From Achatina immaculata (lineage: Eukaryota; Mollusca; Gastropoda; Stylommatophora; Achatinidae), in contig CM019693.1 in the NCBI GenBank assembly GCA_009760885.1, positions 45,443,251-45,507,250 on the forward strand: a DNA stretch of 64,000 nucleotides. Direction: 5' to 3'. Below, piece by piece: positions 1-43,208 of the stretch. The position numbers and the translations under genes were made by a program. The notes beneath the pieces were generated by a model. It had not been told where the DNA came from. It made no database searches and saw only the letters and a list, made by a program, of their open reading frames with translations. Each line of letters opens with the position of its first letter. The stretch's first letter is position 1.

Positions 1-281
1 TACATATTTCAGTTGCCTTGTTTGTTTTGTCAGTTGTCATCACTTTAGTTTTCTTTGCATTATAATTTTTTATATCGATGTGTAATTGACCTATACTCAC
101 TTCTTGTTTGGATATTATCCTTCATCTGCTGAGATCAGTACAAAGTTGTGAATAAAATAAATAGTACCATTAGTAGCGGTGTGATTTCTTATTGCTAGCT
201 TATTCAGTCAGAAGTATCTATCTTTATCATAAATGTAGTAAATGGTTTTTGTGTTACTGTGTGTTGGGCATTTTCTTTCAG
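1..281. other. S6K intron before exon A
   Basis: AT-rich sequence that ends in the exon A acceptor. I recognise nothing else in it. Confidence 0.6.
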
Positions 282-31971
<31,690 letters not shown>

Positions 31972-32080
31972 TAGCATAACCTTAGCCTCCACTCGTTATT
32001 TATATGATCCCTTGTTTATAGTCACATTTCTGCATGTATGTGTTTGTGGGTAATTATTTATTATGTGTGAGCTCTGTATG

Positions 32081-32086
32081 ATTAAA
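32081..32086 (+). promoter_or_regulatory. S6K: Possible S6K polyadenylation signal
   Basis: ATTAAA lies 110 bp after the S6K stop codon, just before a 41-bp minisatellite. It is a common variant signal, but no transcript evidence is available and other sites further on are possible. Confidence 0.3.
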
Positions 32087-32107
32087 AGTTCATTTATCTG
32101 ACGTCAT

Positions 32108-32315
32108 AGATAAGAAGTGTTATCAGTAACAATAGGGTGTGCTGCTGTAGATAAGAAGTGTTATCAGTAACAATAGGGTGTGCTGCTGTAGATAAGAAGT
32201 GTTATCAGTAACAATAGGGTGTGCTGCTGTAGATAAGAAGTGTTATCAGTAACAATAGGGTGTGCTGCTGTAGATAAGAAGTGTTATCAGTAACAATAGG
32301 GTGTGCTGCTGTAGA
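32108..32315 (+). repeat. 41-bp minisatellite, 5 units, in the S6K 3' flank
   Basis: Units contain TAGATAAGAAGTGTTATCAG and TAACAATAGGGTGTGCTGCT and are practically identical. It is probably at or just beyond the S6K 3' end. Confidence 0.95.
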
Positions 32316-32329
32316 GCCCAGTGTTTCAG

Positions 32330-34900
32330 CATGGTAAGTGTACCAGACCATAAGCAGAGAGGATCAGTGTAGTTTGTGTTATGATGTTACCAGTGGTTAT
32401 CTTTTTTCTTTTTTTTTTTAAATGTGACCAAAGCAAAAATGAGGATGCTTGGCAGTTTTCATTTATGTCAGTTATAGTGAAGAAAAAAACTTGAGTGAAA
32501 GATTTACAATAATTTTTCCAGAAAATGTACGCACACAGATCATCTCATGTTTCTCAAGCAAAACTTCGATACAAAAAGCTGATAAACAACATAGTAAGGA
32601 AAGCTTGTTTTTAAAATCCATTCATAAAATAAGTTACATAAAGGTCATGGTGGGAGGACATATGAACATTCTAGTTTGTTTATGTTACCAGTATACAGGA
32701 GAAAATAACAAATAAAAAAAATAGATTATAGTGAACAGTTAATCTCAACGGTAGTTTGCATGTTGCAATGTGAAGCGTTGGGTAAATGAACTCTTAATTA
32801 TGCTGAGCTTACTTGCTGCTTAAGAAAATGACCGGTTCTGAAGTTATTCAGCCTGGAAGAGAGCTCTCTGTCTAGACATTAGAAGAATGAATATATTTGT
32901 GGTCCAAAGCTGCGCTGGCATCTTGTAATTGCTTAACATGAGTTTTATTTTCAGCACAGCGCCTGTAAAGGCAGCTACAGTCACCACTTTATGTGAACGT
33001 TGTGTGATAGACGGGTCTTGCCTCGTAAAATAGCACGTGCCTTTGGTTTTTTTTTTTTTCCTGAAGTTATTCTGTGAATACTTGTATTTTTTTTTCTAGT
33101 ATCACATTCTTTCTGTGCATAAGTTGTTTTGTGAGTAAGCATACGTTGGATGTATTCACTTTACGTATTGTGTAGGCAGAAACATATCCCAGGCTCTTAT
33201 GATGGGAAAGATTATGTAACACACATTGACCTCAGCTTTTACCTCATCTGTTCAACCTCGTTCATCCTTGTGTGTGTTGTTGGCCATAACTATCAGCATT
33301 CTCACTGAACTCATTAATTATCATGTTAGAATGGTATTACTGGGGATCTCTCACTTCATCATGGCAGGATATTGTTGATATGTTTTAAGAATAACAGACA
33401 CAGTATCTAGTTGTTTTTTTATATATATAGCAGGGGTTTGTTGATTGTAGTCAGTATTTATTTTAGAGTTATGCAAGTAGGCAGCAAGTTGTTTTGGTCA
33501 GACTTTTCTTTCATGTAGAAAATTTACCTGAAGTTTGGTGAAACACATCGAAGGCATATCAATGTATATGTGATCAAACTACATCTGTTTTACCAGAAAA
33601 TGGCATGATACCTATTTTTTATCATTTACTATACTTTAAAATTACGAATCCCAAGAAGTGAATAAATTATTTTGAATTTTTTTTTTAAAAATCTTTTTAA
33701 TAAAAGCCATTTTTATAGCCAGAAGTAGGAGAAGAGTTGAGCAAACTGGGTCATGCCCTCCTACAAACACCCTACTTTTAGCATGCACGCAAAGGCCTGC
33801 TGGGCCGGACAGCAGAGAACATTATTAGGAGAAATGTTTGAAAAATAAACTCTGCCTTGAGATAAAGCATCACAGTTTTAAGTTTAAAATAAAAGCTTCA
33901 TATATTGTCAAAATATATTGTTTTCTGTGGCACTTTTGATATGTTGGAGCTAGTTCATATTATATTTACTTATGCCTGCCGGAGTGTTGTGACATCATAG
34001 ATCTGATTTTTACATAGATTAGCCTGTTTAATGTACCTGATAAACTGATGTCCTGTTTCATTTTGTCAAGTCACAATGCTATTTTTGCTCACTGTATTCC
34101 AAAACTACTAAAGATGATCCTTGGAAATGTAGCAAAAGTGTACAGGCTGCTTATGTTTAATGTATCAGATAAGACATGTTGGCTGTGCACCATAAGCCAC
34201 AGACCGGACATCTGTTTTTGGTTGCTGTTGTTTGCTCCTTTCTCAGTCTTGGTGTGCATTGTTTGTTTATTCATATTTTGGTTGTAATCTTTACTTTCTT
34301 GCATGCCTGTTGCTGTTTGCATGGTGTATTCTCACTCACTTCCTGCTGTGTGGCAGTTTTGGTAACAGTTCTGATAAAACTCAACAACTTAAACCCCACA
34401 TGTGCCACACACAGCGGTCCAGTACTGATGTTATGTGTAAGAAGTAAATCTAACAGCATAACATTATATCAGAGTTTCAGTTTATCTTTACTTCATTTTA
34501 ACTGCCCACTGTAACAAGTGTGTCACAATTTTCTCAGACAAATTTAGTCAACATTTTTTTTTTATGTTAATAACTGAAGTGTCATTTATTCTGAACCTCT
34601 ACTTTTTTTTCCAATGCTATGATTACTAGAATAGTGTAGGTTTTCATAATTATAAGTATCAGCATTTATGAATAGATATAGTTTACTGAATATGATCTTC
34701 TTTGCCAAGGTGTGGGATTTTAAAAACCTGTATTATTCGATGCTAGTAACTTCACAGTGACTTCTGGTTACCTCATTTTAGTTATTTATTTTTTTTATGT
34801 TTACTCACTTTAAACTTGGTCTTTGATACATATGCAGGGAACTGATATTCACAGAAAAATCAGTTTATTTCTTGCACATGTTCTGGTCAGAGGCAGTTTT
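32330..34900. other. No recognised gene; AT-rich flank
   Basis: Short open frames are present but none resembles a known protein, and no exon chain is visible. No clear repeat. Confidence 0.5.
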
Positions 34901-34909
34901 CCCTCTTGC

Positions 34910-35142
34910 ACTATTTACAGCAGGGTTTGGCTGAAGCATCATGCTAGTCTAGAGTCCTGATGTTTACAGCAGGGTTTGGCTGAAGCATCATGCTAGTCTA
35001 GAGTCCTGATGTTTACAGCAGGGTTTGACTGAAGCATCGTGCTAGTCTAGAGTCCTGATGTTTACAGCAGGGTTTGGCTGAAGCATCGTGCTAGTCTAGA
35101 GTCCTGATGTTTACAGCAGGGTTTGGCTGAAGCATCGTGTGA
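34910..35142 (+). repeat. 49-bp minisatellite, 5 units
   Basis: Units contain TTTACAGCAGGGTTTGGCTG, AAGCATC and GCTAGTCTAGAGTCCTGATG. Confidence 0.95.
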
Positions 35143-37370
35143 GTCCAGTGCTGTCACTTGATTCAGCTACTTTTGTGATTAACTCAGATTTTTAATGTAG
35201 AACTTTGGACAAAGGGCATGGGCTCACTTTTTTCTGGTTGTTACAGAAACTAACACTTGAAGTGTTTCATGTGAGGCTTTTTCACTAAATTTTCCCCGTT
35301 TTTCATTATTGAATATTGTCTTCTTGCCCCCAAACAAAAGTCCCTTTTCTTTCATCTCTCCCACACAGACGTTCGTGTACCATTGATTAGCAGTTTTGAT
35401 GATCAGGATTGGTATATGAAAAAAAGCATTGTTTTGGTAATGCAGTGGTTTGCTTTTAATGCTATTGCTAACTAACCTGTTACATATACTTGTTTGTGCT
35501 GTAGAAGATGTTTTATTAGACTTTTGAACACGCAAAGCTTGTAGTACACGCCTGCATGGCTTTATTTTGTATATTTTTCACTTTGTTATCCCTGCCCTAT
35601 TTTTTCACTTGAAAATATAGAACATTCTTTCACTGAACATGTCTTTTTTTTTTTCTTTATCCCAGGGCTAGCCTAACTTTCCTCTAGCTCTGTTCCTTCT
35701 CTCTGAGATACTAGTACATCTTTCTACCAGGTTTATATTTGAGCAGCCATCCAGATTACACTAGATTTTGCTATAGACCTTATTTATCATTTGAAATGAA
35801 AGATGGTAAATATAAAGCTTATCTGTAGAATGTCCTCGGTTCTGGTTGACTTTTAAACTGGTTTAGCATTGAATTGATGACTCATTTCCTGTGCAATGTC
35901 CCAGGTAGCAGTGAGTGTTCCACCTTCCTAGAACATGGTGAAGAAAGTGAGTTGATGCCCTCAGCACTTATAAATGAGAAGCTGTCACTGAGTTTTGGGA
36001 AGTTTTTGTTGTATTTGCCTGTAGATGTCAGTTCTTTAGTCTCTCAGATCCTGGTGCGAGATTCCAGAAATAGAGACAGCATGTCTGAAGAGGAGTAATC
36101 TGCTCGCTTGTGAAAGTTTACTGCAATGGCTTTAAGTGGCAGACACTGACATGTGCATGATCTATTCTAGTATTCCTTGCCCTGCAGGCAGATATTTTAT
36201 AACTGGAGACATTCCCACAGTGCATGGCACTCAGTATCAATTTGTACAGAAGGGTTTACCTGGAACATGATGCTGATGTTGAGTGATTAACTGTGCTGGT
36301 GATCTCAGTCATGTTGGCTAGTCTGCACACTCACAGAAGTCTGTTTCTGGGAGTACCACATGAGGGAGTTTTGGTTGACTAGTTCCAGTGTCAGTTATCT
36401 GTCTCTCATATCAGACATTGATCACCTTCATATTAAATTGCTTTGTATATTGTGTGTGTGTGTATGGTGAGGTGAAGTGTTGGAGAAATGTGTATTAAAA
36501 ATGTTTGATGACTTCTCATGTATTGGGATAAGGTTGTAGATAAGCTTTTTCATATCATGGTAGTGTAGAAACTGTCACCGTATACTTATGTTACAGAACA
36601 AAGACAGCAGGCTTGATAACATACCCTTCTGTGTCTCCAGAGTTCTTGAAAATAAAACAACTCTTTGCTGCATTAGGGTACTAACTGTGCTTCATTCCAG
36701 AGCAGAGTATACAGGAGTGCTGTGTCCTATTCTCACACCAGACCATACTGTCTTAAATGTGGCCTAGAATTATTTTAGTTTGAACTGCTGTGTGTTGCTC
36801 ATATTCTGTTATGTTATTCTGTGTTTTATACTGTATCTGTTATAGTCACTGACTGTCTACCAGAACGTTACGTCCTTTTAAAATTGCATGTGCTCTCTCT
36901 CTCACACACACAAAAAACAAACCTATATATATATAGATATAGAGAGAGACATATCTGCTCTGATCTTGCGCTGGGGATGCATTCCTATGTGAGGCAGTGT
37001 AAACAAAAATCAGCCCAAAGTCAGTCTGTTATATTATGAAGTGAATGGGGATTTGTTCCAGACATCCAGAATTTTTAACTTTTTTTTTTGTGGTAAAAGA
37101 ATATTAACATAGATTAACTAATCAGTATAATATTATTTTAATATAGGTAAAATTAGTAATATTCTCCCATCTTGTATAAAAAAAAAAAGTGTAAGCTATG
37201 TTTCTTCCTACAGCTTTAAACTTGTCTAGTACCTATATGATGTTGCTTATATGCCTCCATGATTCATAAAATTTATATTTTTTTTTTAGACTCTTTACAG
37301 CCACTGAATATAATTGATTTTGTGCTGTTGTTTGGTGAGACTGTGAGAATAACTTTTTAAAATATATATA
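35143..37370. other. No recognised gene
   Basis: AT-rich sequence with a (CT)n(CA)n microsatellite near 36893-36912 and (TATA)n nearby. The 74-codon frame at 35874-36098 follows a possible acceptor (tgtcccag) but matches nothing I know. Confidence 0.45.
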
Positions 37371-37371
37371 T

Positions 37372-37456
37372 GTAGTTACTTTCTGTGTTGAGTGCATGGA
37401 TAAGAATGAAAGATAAATGTTTTCTGTGTTGAGTGCATGGATAAGAATGAAAGGTA
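37372..37456 (+). repeat. About 41-bp direct duplication
   Basis: TTTCTGTGTTGAGTGCATGG and the following GATAAGAATGAAAG occur twice in tandem. Confidence 0.9.
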
Positions 37457-38177
37457 AATGTTTTATTCTGTTTTGTTTTTCTCAGCTTTGTCAATGCTGA
37501 TTATGTTTGTTATATGATTGACACAGTTGAGAATGGCTGGAACTGAAAGATGTGTGGTAAAGAACAAAATGTCAGACAGGCCTTCGTAACCAGTTCTTAA
37601 CTCTTTGGAAATAAAGATCAAGAAGTCACTTTGCTCCCAGTCAAGGTCCATCTCACAACACTCTGCTATCAAAGAGTAAACTTTCACAAGATGCCAGATC
37701 ATCTTTGTCCTCCTCCTATCTTTGTGCATCCAGGTTTCAACCGTCAGCTAATTATTCAACATCTTCTCTTGTCATCAGTCAATTCTAAGATGTCATCTTC
37801 TGTTGCCAATCCATCTTCTCTTGCCAATGAAACTTCTTATATGACTGCAGCACTCACTTCTTTTTAATTTTGGGCAAATTTCAAACTGGCATAAAATTAG
37901 GGCAGTATATATATATATACACACACACACATATTTAATGCATTTCTCTTTGTAATTTATGTCTGTGTTATAACACCCACTTTCAGTCTAATCTTGCAAT
38001 CATGGGGTGGTTATAGTCTTCAAACAAAACACCATCACATATTTCTACTTTATTATACATGCTTTTTTCTGTTGTAGTGATATTTTACAAACATCTTCAA
38101 GTGTGAAGAGACCATTAAAAGATTACTGTAGCAGTCAAGTCTCAGTGTAAACAGATAATGCCTTCAGCTAAATAAAA
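37457..38177. other. No recognised gene; TA/CA microsatellite
   Basis: A (TA)n(CA)n run at about 37904-37932. Nothing else recognised. Confidence 0.45.
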
Positions 38178-38320
38178 CCTTCAGCTTTCTTATGTTTGTT
38201 CAGCTAATGTGACTAGTTTACACTTTCAGCTTTCTTATGTTTGTTCAGCTAATGTGACTAGTTTACACCTTCAGCTTTCTTATGTTTGTTCAGCTAATGT
38301 GACTAGTTTACACCTGTCAC
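38178..38320 (+). repeat. 45-bp tandem repeat, 3 units
   Basis: Units contain TTCAGCTTTCTTATGTTTGT and TCAGCTAATGTGACTAGTTT. It runs straight into a different minisatellite. Confidence 0.93.
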
Positions 38321-38853
38321 TGGCTTCATGGCGTACTTGTGTTATACATGTCACTGGCTTCATGGTGTACATGTCACTGGCTTCATGGCATACTTGTGTT
38401 ATACATGTCACTAGCTTCATGGTGTACTTGTGTTATACATGTCACTAGCTTCATGGTGTACTTGTGTTATACATGTCACTAGCTTCATGGTGTACTTGTG
38501 TTATACATGTCACTAGCTTCTTGGTGTACTTGTGTTATACATGTCACGAGCTTCATGGTGTACTTGTGTTATACATGCCACTAGCTTCATGGTGTACTTG
38601 TGTTATACATGTCACTAGCTTCTTGGTGTACTTGTGTTATACATGTCACTAGTTTCATGGTGTCCTTGTGTTATACATGTCACTAGCTTCTTGGTGTACT
38701 TTTGTTATACATGTCACTAGCTTCATGGTGTACTTGTGTTATACATGTCACTAGCTTAATGGCGTATTTGTGTTATACATGTCACTAGCTTCATGGTGTA
38801 CTTGTGTTATACATGTCACTGACTTCATGGTGTACTTGTGTTATACATGCCAC
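38315..38853 (+). repeat. 34-bp minisatellite, about 16 units
   Basis: Units contain CATGTCACTAGCTTCATGGT and GTACTTGTGTTATA, with ACTGGC/ACTAGC and CTTCATGG/CTTCTTGG variants. Three units make a 34-residue frame; there is no sign of a gene. Confidence 0.95.
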
Positions 38854-39072
38854 TGACCGTTTTCTTTGTGGGTTTTGGGTATTTATAGAAACTAAAAGAG
38901 TGTTTCAAGTTTTTTTATTTGTTAATTTGGTTTGCTTGTACGAAGTCTGGTACATGTTACAGTAGAGAAAATGTTTTAATATCAGAAGTACTGGGAGGGG
39001 GGGGGATGTTTTTCTTTCTTGCCTTGTGGGCTTAGTGCATATAAATCTGACATAGTAACAGTGTCTTGCTCA
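38854..39072. other. Short spacer, nothing recognised
   Basis: AT-rich, with a short poly-G run near 38996-39005. Confidence 0.4.
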
Positions 39073-39377
39073 GTCAGTCATTTGCTTGTCCCTCGTGGAA
39101 CCTTGCCTCCCTAACAGCTCTCCTGCAGGACTCTCGGTTGTGAGCAAGATGCTGTGCTGCTGATGCGTTCATTCATAGATCATCAACGATATCTTGCAGT
39201 CATCTTCGCCTTGATCTTCCTCTCTTTTTCCCCATTATGTACCCTTCCAAGACGGTCTTTAATCCTCTTTACTAGCCAGCTTTCTTCAATATTAAGTTCT
39301 TGTAGTATGGATATATTTGTTCTTTTTTGTGTCCACGATATTTGAAAAACTCTTCTGTAGCATTTACATTCAAAGGT
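39073..39377 (-). pseudogene. LINE family 1, 3' end fragment
   Basis: Minus-strand copy of the same 3' end as at 26562-27458. The (GTCA)n start at 39073 is the reverse of the LINE tail, and the body matches through GTAGTATGGATATATTTGTT to TTCTGTAGCATTTACATTCA. Confidence 0.9.
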
Positions 39378-39394
39378 ATTTATTAAAAAAAGAG

Positions 39395-39535
39395 ACCTCA
39401 GATTTACTTCATGCAGTGATCTACTTCATGCAGTAATCTACTTTACTTCTTGCAGTGATCTACTTTACTTGATCTACTTTACTTGATGCAGTGATCTACT
39501 TTACTTCATGCAGTGATCTACTTTACTTCATCAGT
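39395..39535 (+). repeat. About 22-bp tandem repeat
   Basis: TTCATGCAGTGATCTACTTT recurs with variable length, about 6 units. Confidence 0.9.
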
Positions 39536-39849
39536 GAAACTGATACAAGTCTTCTCATCAAAACAGGAACATGTCAGCAGCTTGTTTCCTACTCTGAGGG
39601 GGATGGGGTTCATCAGGCAAGAAACAATAAGAAAATAAACATGACAGCGTGAGAACCTAACTTGTGCTTGCTATTGTAATGTTCAGTAGGTTGTTCACTT
39701 GTCACATTATGAAATTCATGACAGTATGGAAATGTTTGTCAATATTCAAGAGCAAACCTTATATAACCATCATAGTTTTGAGGGTGAAGTTTGGCCTATG
39801 TTCTGTCATTCCTTCAGAACTCCAGAGTTTGCTTGACAGCCACTTCAGT

Positions 39850-39985
39850 TGGTAAAATAGATTTCTAGATGTCTGCATAGGTTATAGAATAGATATCTAG
39901 ATATAAGCATAGGCTGGTAGAATAGATATCCCAGATATATGCATATGCTGGTAGAATAGATATCTAGATATATGCATAGGCAGAT
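39850..39985 (+). repeat. About 31-bp tandem repeat, 4 units
   Basis: Units contain GTAGAATAGATATCTAGATA and ATGCATAGG, with several point changes. Confidence 0.9.
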
Positions 39986-40227
39986 TTTCATGTATCCAGA
40001 TTGGCAGATAGATTTCCAGATACTCACACATGTTTTAATGTTCACATTGGTACACAGAATAAATCTCCTAATAGGTCAGTTAGAAAGGACCATCATTTAA
40101 TGCGCTGATAATACAGCCATAGGTGTAATGATCTCCTTCAGCATACATTAACTAATTATATTGGTCCTGTGTTGACTGACCTTCAGTCTGAAGCTTTTGA
40201 TCAGTTTTTTATGTTTGTGCCGGTGCC

Positions 40228-40350
40228 ACCCCCAGCTCCTTCATTCTTGACACAGACACTTGTCTGGCCAGCTCCTTCATTCTTGACACAGACACTTGTC
40301 TGGCCAGCTCCTTCATTCTTGACACAGACACTTGTCTGGCCAGCTCCTCA
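40228..40350 (+). repeat. 36-bp minisatellite, about 3.5 units
   Basis: Units contain CAGCTCCTTCATTCTTGACA and CAGACACTTGTCTGGC. A repeating 12-codon frame (PAPSFLTQTLVW) is a by-product. Confidence 0.93.
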
Positions 40351-40555
40351 TACGACACTGATGATGCCCTTCCTCTACAACAGCTGAGTCTGCCAGGTTG
40401 TGTTCTTGTTCATGCCCTCTGGCACCTGTGTGACCTAGTATAAAATTCAGTGGATGGATCCTAACATGAGCAGAAATTTCAGTCACTGTGGCCTTAAAGA
40501 GCCAGCATGAATTTTTCCTTAGCTTGTTCAAGTCACTCAAAATACATGCTTGTCT

Positions 40556-40852
40556 GTAGTTTTGTGACTTTAGACACTTGGAACCTTCATCACAGCCATG
40601 GTTTCTCTCTGTCTCCAAAGCTTAAATGTCCAAGACGTGGGGCTTCCACAAGGGTTTTCCACAAATGCCTGTCCTTTGTCTTTTTTTTCTGCTCTTGCCC
40701 AGATGAGCCCTTTATTGCTCATCATCTTTTCTGTTGTTCTTCTCCATGTCTCTTTTGGTCTACCCTTACTTTTGCTCCCCTGTGGTGTCCATCTTAGTGC
40801 TATTTTTGGTAGTGAGTTATCAGTCATTCTGAGCACATGTCCCAACCATCGC
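40556..40852 (-). pseudogene. LINE C-terminal fragment, family 3
   Basis: On the minus strand it encodes RWLGHVLRMTDNSLPKIALR and then GSKSKGRPKETWRRT, the C-terminal region of an RTE-like reverse transcriptase. It is not the same as family 2, which abuts it at 40853. The junction is abrupt in both. Confidence 0.82.
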
Positions 40853-41958
40853 CATTAAATGTCACGTAGGGCTCGCAAGGTAGTTCGCCAATTTTTCCTG
40901 TCTTCGGCGAGTCTTTCAACCTCATCAAAGGATTTTATGCCTCTTAATAATGTCCTCTTCAGAGTTTCACACGGTCTGCCTCTTTTTCTTCGGCCTGTTG
41001 TGTTCCACTTGATAGCTTGTTTTGGGATTCTCTGATCATTTCTTCTCATCAAGTGAGCAACATATGTCCATCTCCTTTTCCTGATCATCCATGAGACTGG
41101 TTGTTGTTCAGTCATCTGTCTTATCTCTGCATTGTTCTTGAATTCGTTCCACTTGATGCAGAGTATTTTCCTTAGGTATTTGTTTTCAAAAGAGTCTAAT
41201 TTCTTTTCTATTTCTTTAGTTGTTTTCCAGCTTTCGCATGCATAAATGAGGGTGGATATTACATTTGAATTGAATAGTCTTAACTTGGTTTTTGTGCTTA
41301 TAACTTTTAAGTTCCATATGTTCTCAAGATTCTTGAAGATCGATGCTGCTTTTGCAATTCTGATCCTAACTTCCTTTCTAGTGTCACCATCCTGGTCTTT
41401 GTAGCTGCCAAGGTATGCATATTGATTGCCTTCTTCAATATCTGTCCCTTCTATGTGTATTTTTCCATTTTGATTGAGAGGAATTTTCATTATTTTTGTT
41501 TTGTCCTTGTTAATTTCAAGTCCTATTTTGCTAGCCAGTGAAGACAGGCTATCTGTTTTTTCTTGCATGGAATTCACATTATTACTGATAAGAGTTATGT
41601 CATCAGCAAAATCAAGGTCTTCTAGTTGGGTCCCATGTACCCAGTCAATACCTGTGTTACCTGTGCAGCATTTTTTCATTATGAAGTCTATTGTAATTCC
41701 AAAAAGTAAAGGAGACGGTATACATCCTTATTTCACACCTGTTTCAATCTGGAACCATTCACTCATCCCTTCTTCTGTCTTGACTACACAAACATATCCA
41801 TTGTATAAGTCCTTAATGATGTTGACAATTTTAGATGGTATTCCATTAAGACATAAAATTCTCCATAATGAATCTCTGAATGAATCTACTGGGCCATGCA
41901 AATTCCTGGCAGAACACAGGTTTTGAGTTCTTGCTGCCCAAGTTTGGTTTATGAACAT
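40853..41958 (-). pseudogene. LINE family 2 reverse transcriptase, one internal stop
   Basis: Read from 41958 down: a decayed motif A region (VDSFRDSLWRILCLNGIP), then TEEGMSEWFQIETGVK, a TAA where CAA (Gln of the RQG-like motif) is expected, then GCIPSPLLF. From 41679 a 274-codon frame gives LEDLDFADDITLISNNVNSM (FADD catalytic box), GLEINKDKTKIMKI, VISTLIYACESWKTTKE, and RRKRGRPCETLKRT before the stop at 40855. Otherwise well preserved. The family differs from family 1 (FADD instead of YADD). Confidence 0.88.
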
Positions 41959-42427
41959 TTAAACATGATTTATTCGTGCCAGTCTTTAATTAATCAGAGC
42001 CATGCTACTGTTTCTTGATGAGCTTGCAAACCTTGCTTGTATCAGACTGCGACCCCTGATTCTGGTAGAATTATATACCTAGCATGAACACTTCAGTTTT
42101 CACTCATCGCTCCTCTCTCTCTAGAAATCCTTGTCACTGTCTGAGTTTCCATACTCTGATTTCATAATCTAGTCTAGTTGGTCCAACATTCTTTCCACTT
42201 TGTTTATATAAAAATATACAAGGATTGTATGTACATATGAGTGTAAATAGATAACTGTTGATCACAGCAGTTAAGAACCCTTCAGACTAGCAAAAATGTT
42301 TGTACACATGTAATTTAAATAAAGCATTTATTTTGTTTTGTTTGGATGATAAGTGAATGAACTGCTTAATATTGATAATGCCTTTAAATTACTTCTTGTA
42401 ACTTATGCTGTGGAGTTGCTGTATCAA
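41959..42427. other. No recognised gene
   Basis: AT-rich spacer. No clear element boundary for the LINE was found here. Confidence 0.4.
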
Positions 42428-42710
42428 GCACAGGCTGAGATTCCCTGATCTTATAGTGTTTGTTGCTGGTTCATCCAGCATTTACACAGGCTGAGATCCC
42501 CTGATCTTATAGTGTTTGTTGCTGATTTATCCAGCATTTACACAGGCTGAGATCCCCTGATCTTAAGAGTGTTTGTTGCTGGTTTATCCACCATTTAACA
42601 GGCTGAGATCCCCTGATCTTATAGTGTTTGTTGCTGATTTATCCAGCATTTACACAGGCTGAGATCCCCTGATCTTATAGTGTTTGTTGCTGGTTCAGCA
42701 TTTACAGTTC
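42428..42710 (+). repeat. About 57-bp minisatellite, 5 units
   Basis: Units contain CAGGCTGAGATCCCCTGATC and TTATAGTGTTTGTTGCTG, then TTTATCCAGCATTTACA. Confidence 0.94.
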
Positions 42711-43088
42711 AGGAAGTCTCAGACTTCATGGGGAGGCCACTCTGGAATTTACGGTCTCGTTAGGATGTAGCTGTGCTTGCTGTCTGTCATGAAGCAGTAC
42801 TTTTACTAGTGAAAGACTGAATAAACGATCCATTGTAATGTTGTACATAATAACATGGCATGTGAACAGCGTATGACAGACACTAAGTAAAGAACACCAT
42901 TACACACAAGGTCAATATGTAGGCTGTTTAAATTGCAGTGCTTATGTTTGCCAGGAAAACATTATTTTTCTTGAATGAGAGTTCTTCCTGCGGAAGTTTC
43001 CAGGCTCTTTTGCTGCCTACATTAACAGTTGAAGTATCATGATTTGGCACAATATTCGAGTGCAGCTTCAGATGTTTTTCTTACTAAC

Positions 43089-43208
43089 AGAAACTGTGGC
43101 CTTTCATTTCTGATGTGAAACTGTGGCCTTTCATTTCTGACATGAAACTGTGGCCTTTCATTTCTGACGTGAAACTGTGGCCTTTCATTTCTGACGTGAA
43201 ACTGGGGG
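43089..43208 (+). repeat. 27-bp minisatellite, about 4.5 units
   Basis: GAAACTGTGGCCTTTCATTT followed by CTGACGT, with changes in the last bases. Confidence 0.93.

Noticed and set aside
35874..36098. Possible exon after tgtcccag
   Set aside because: No matching donor or partner exon, and the phase from S6K gives an early stop.
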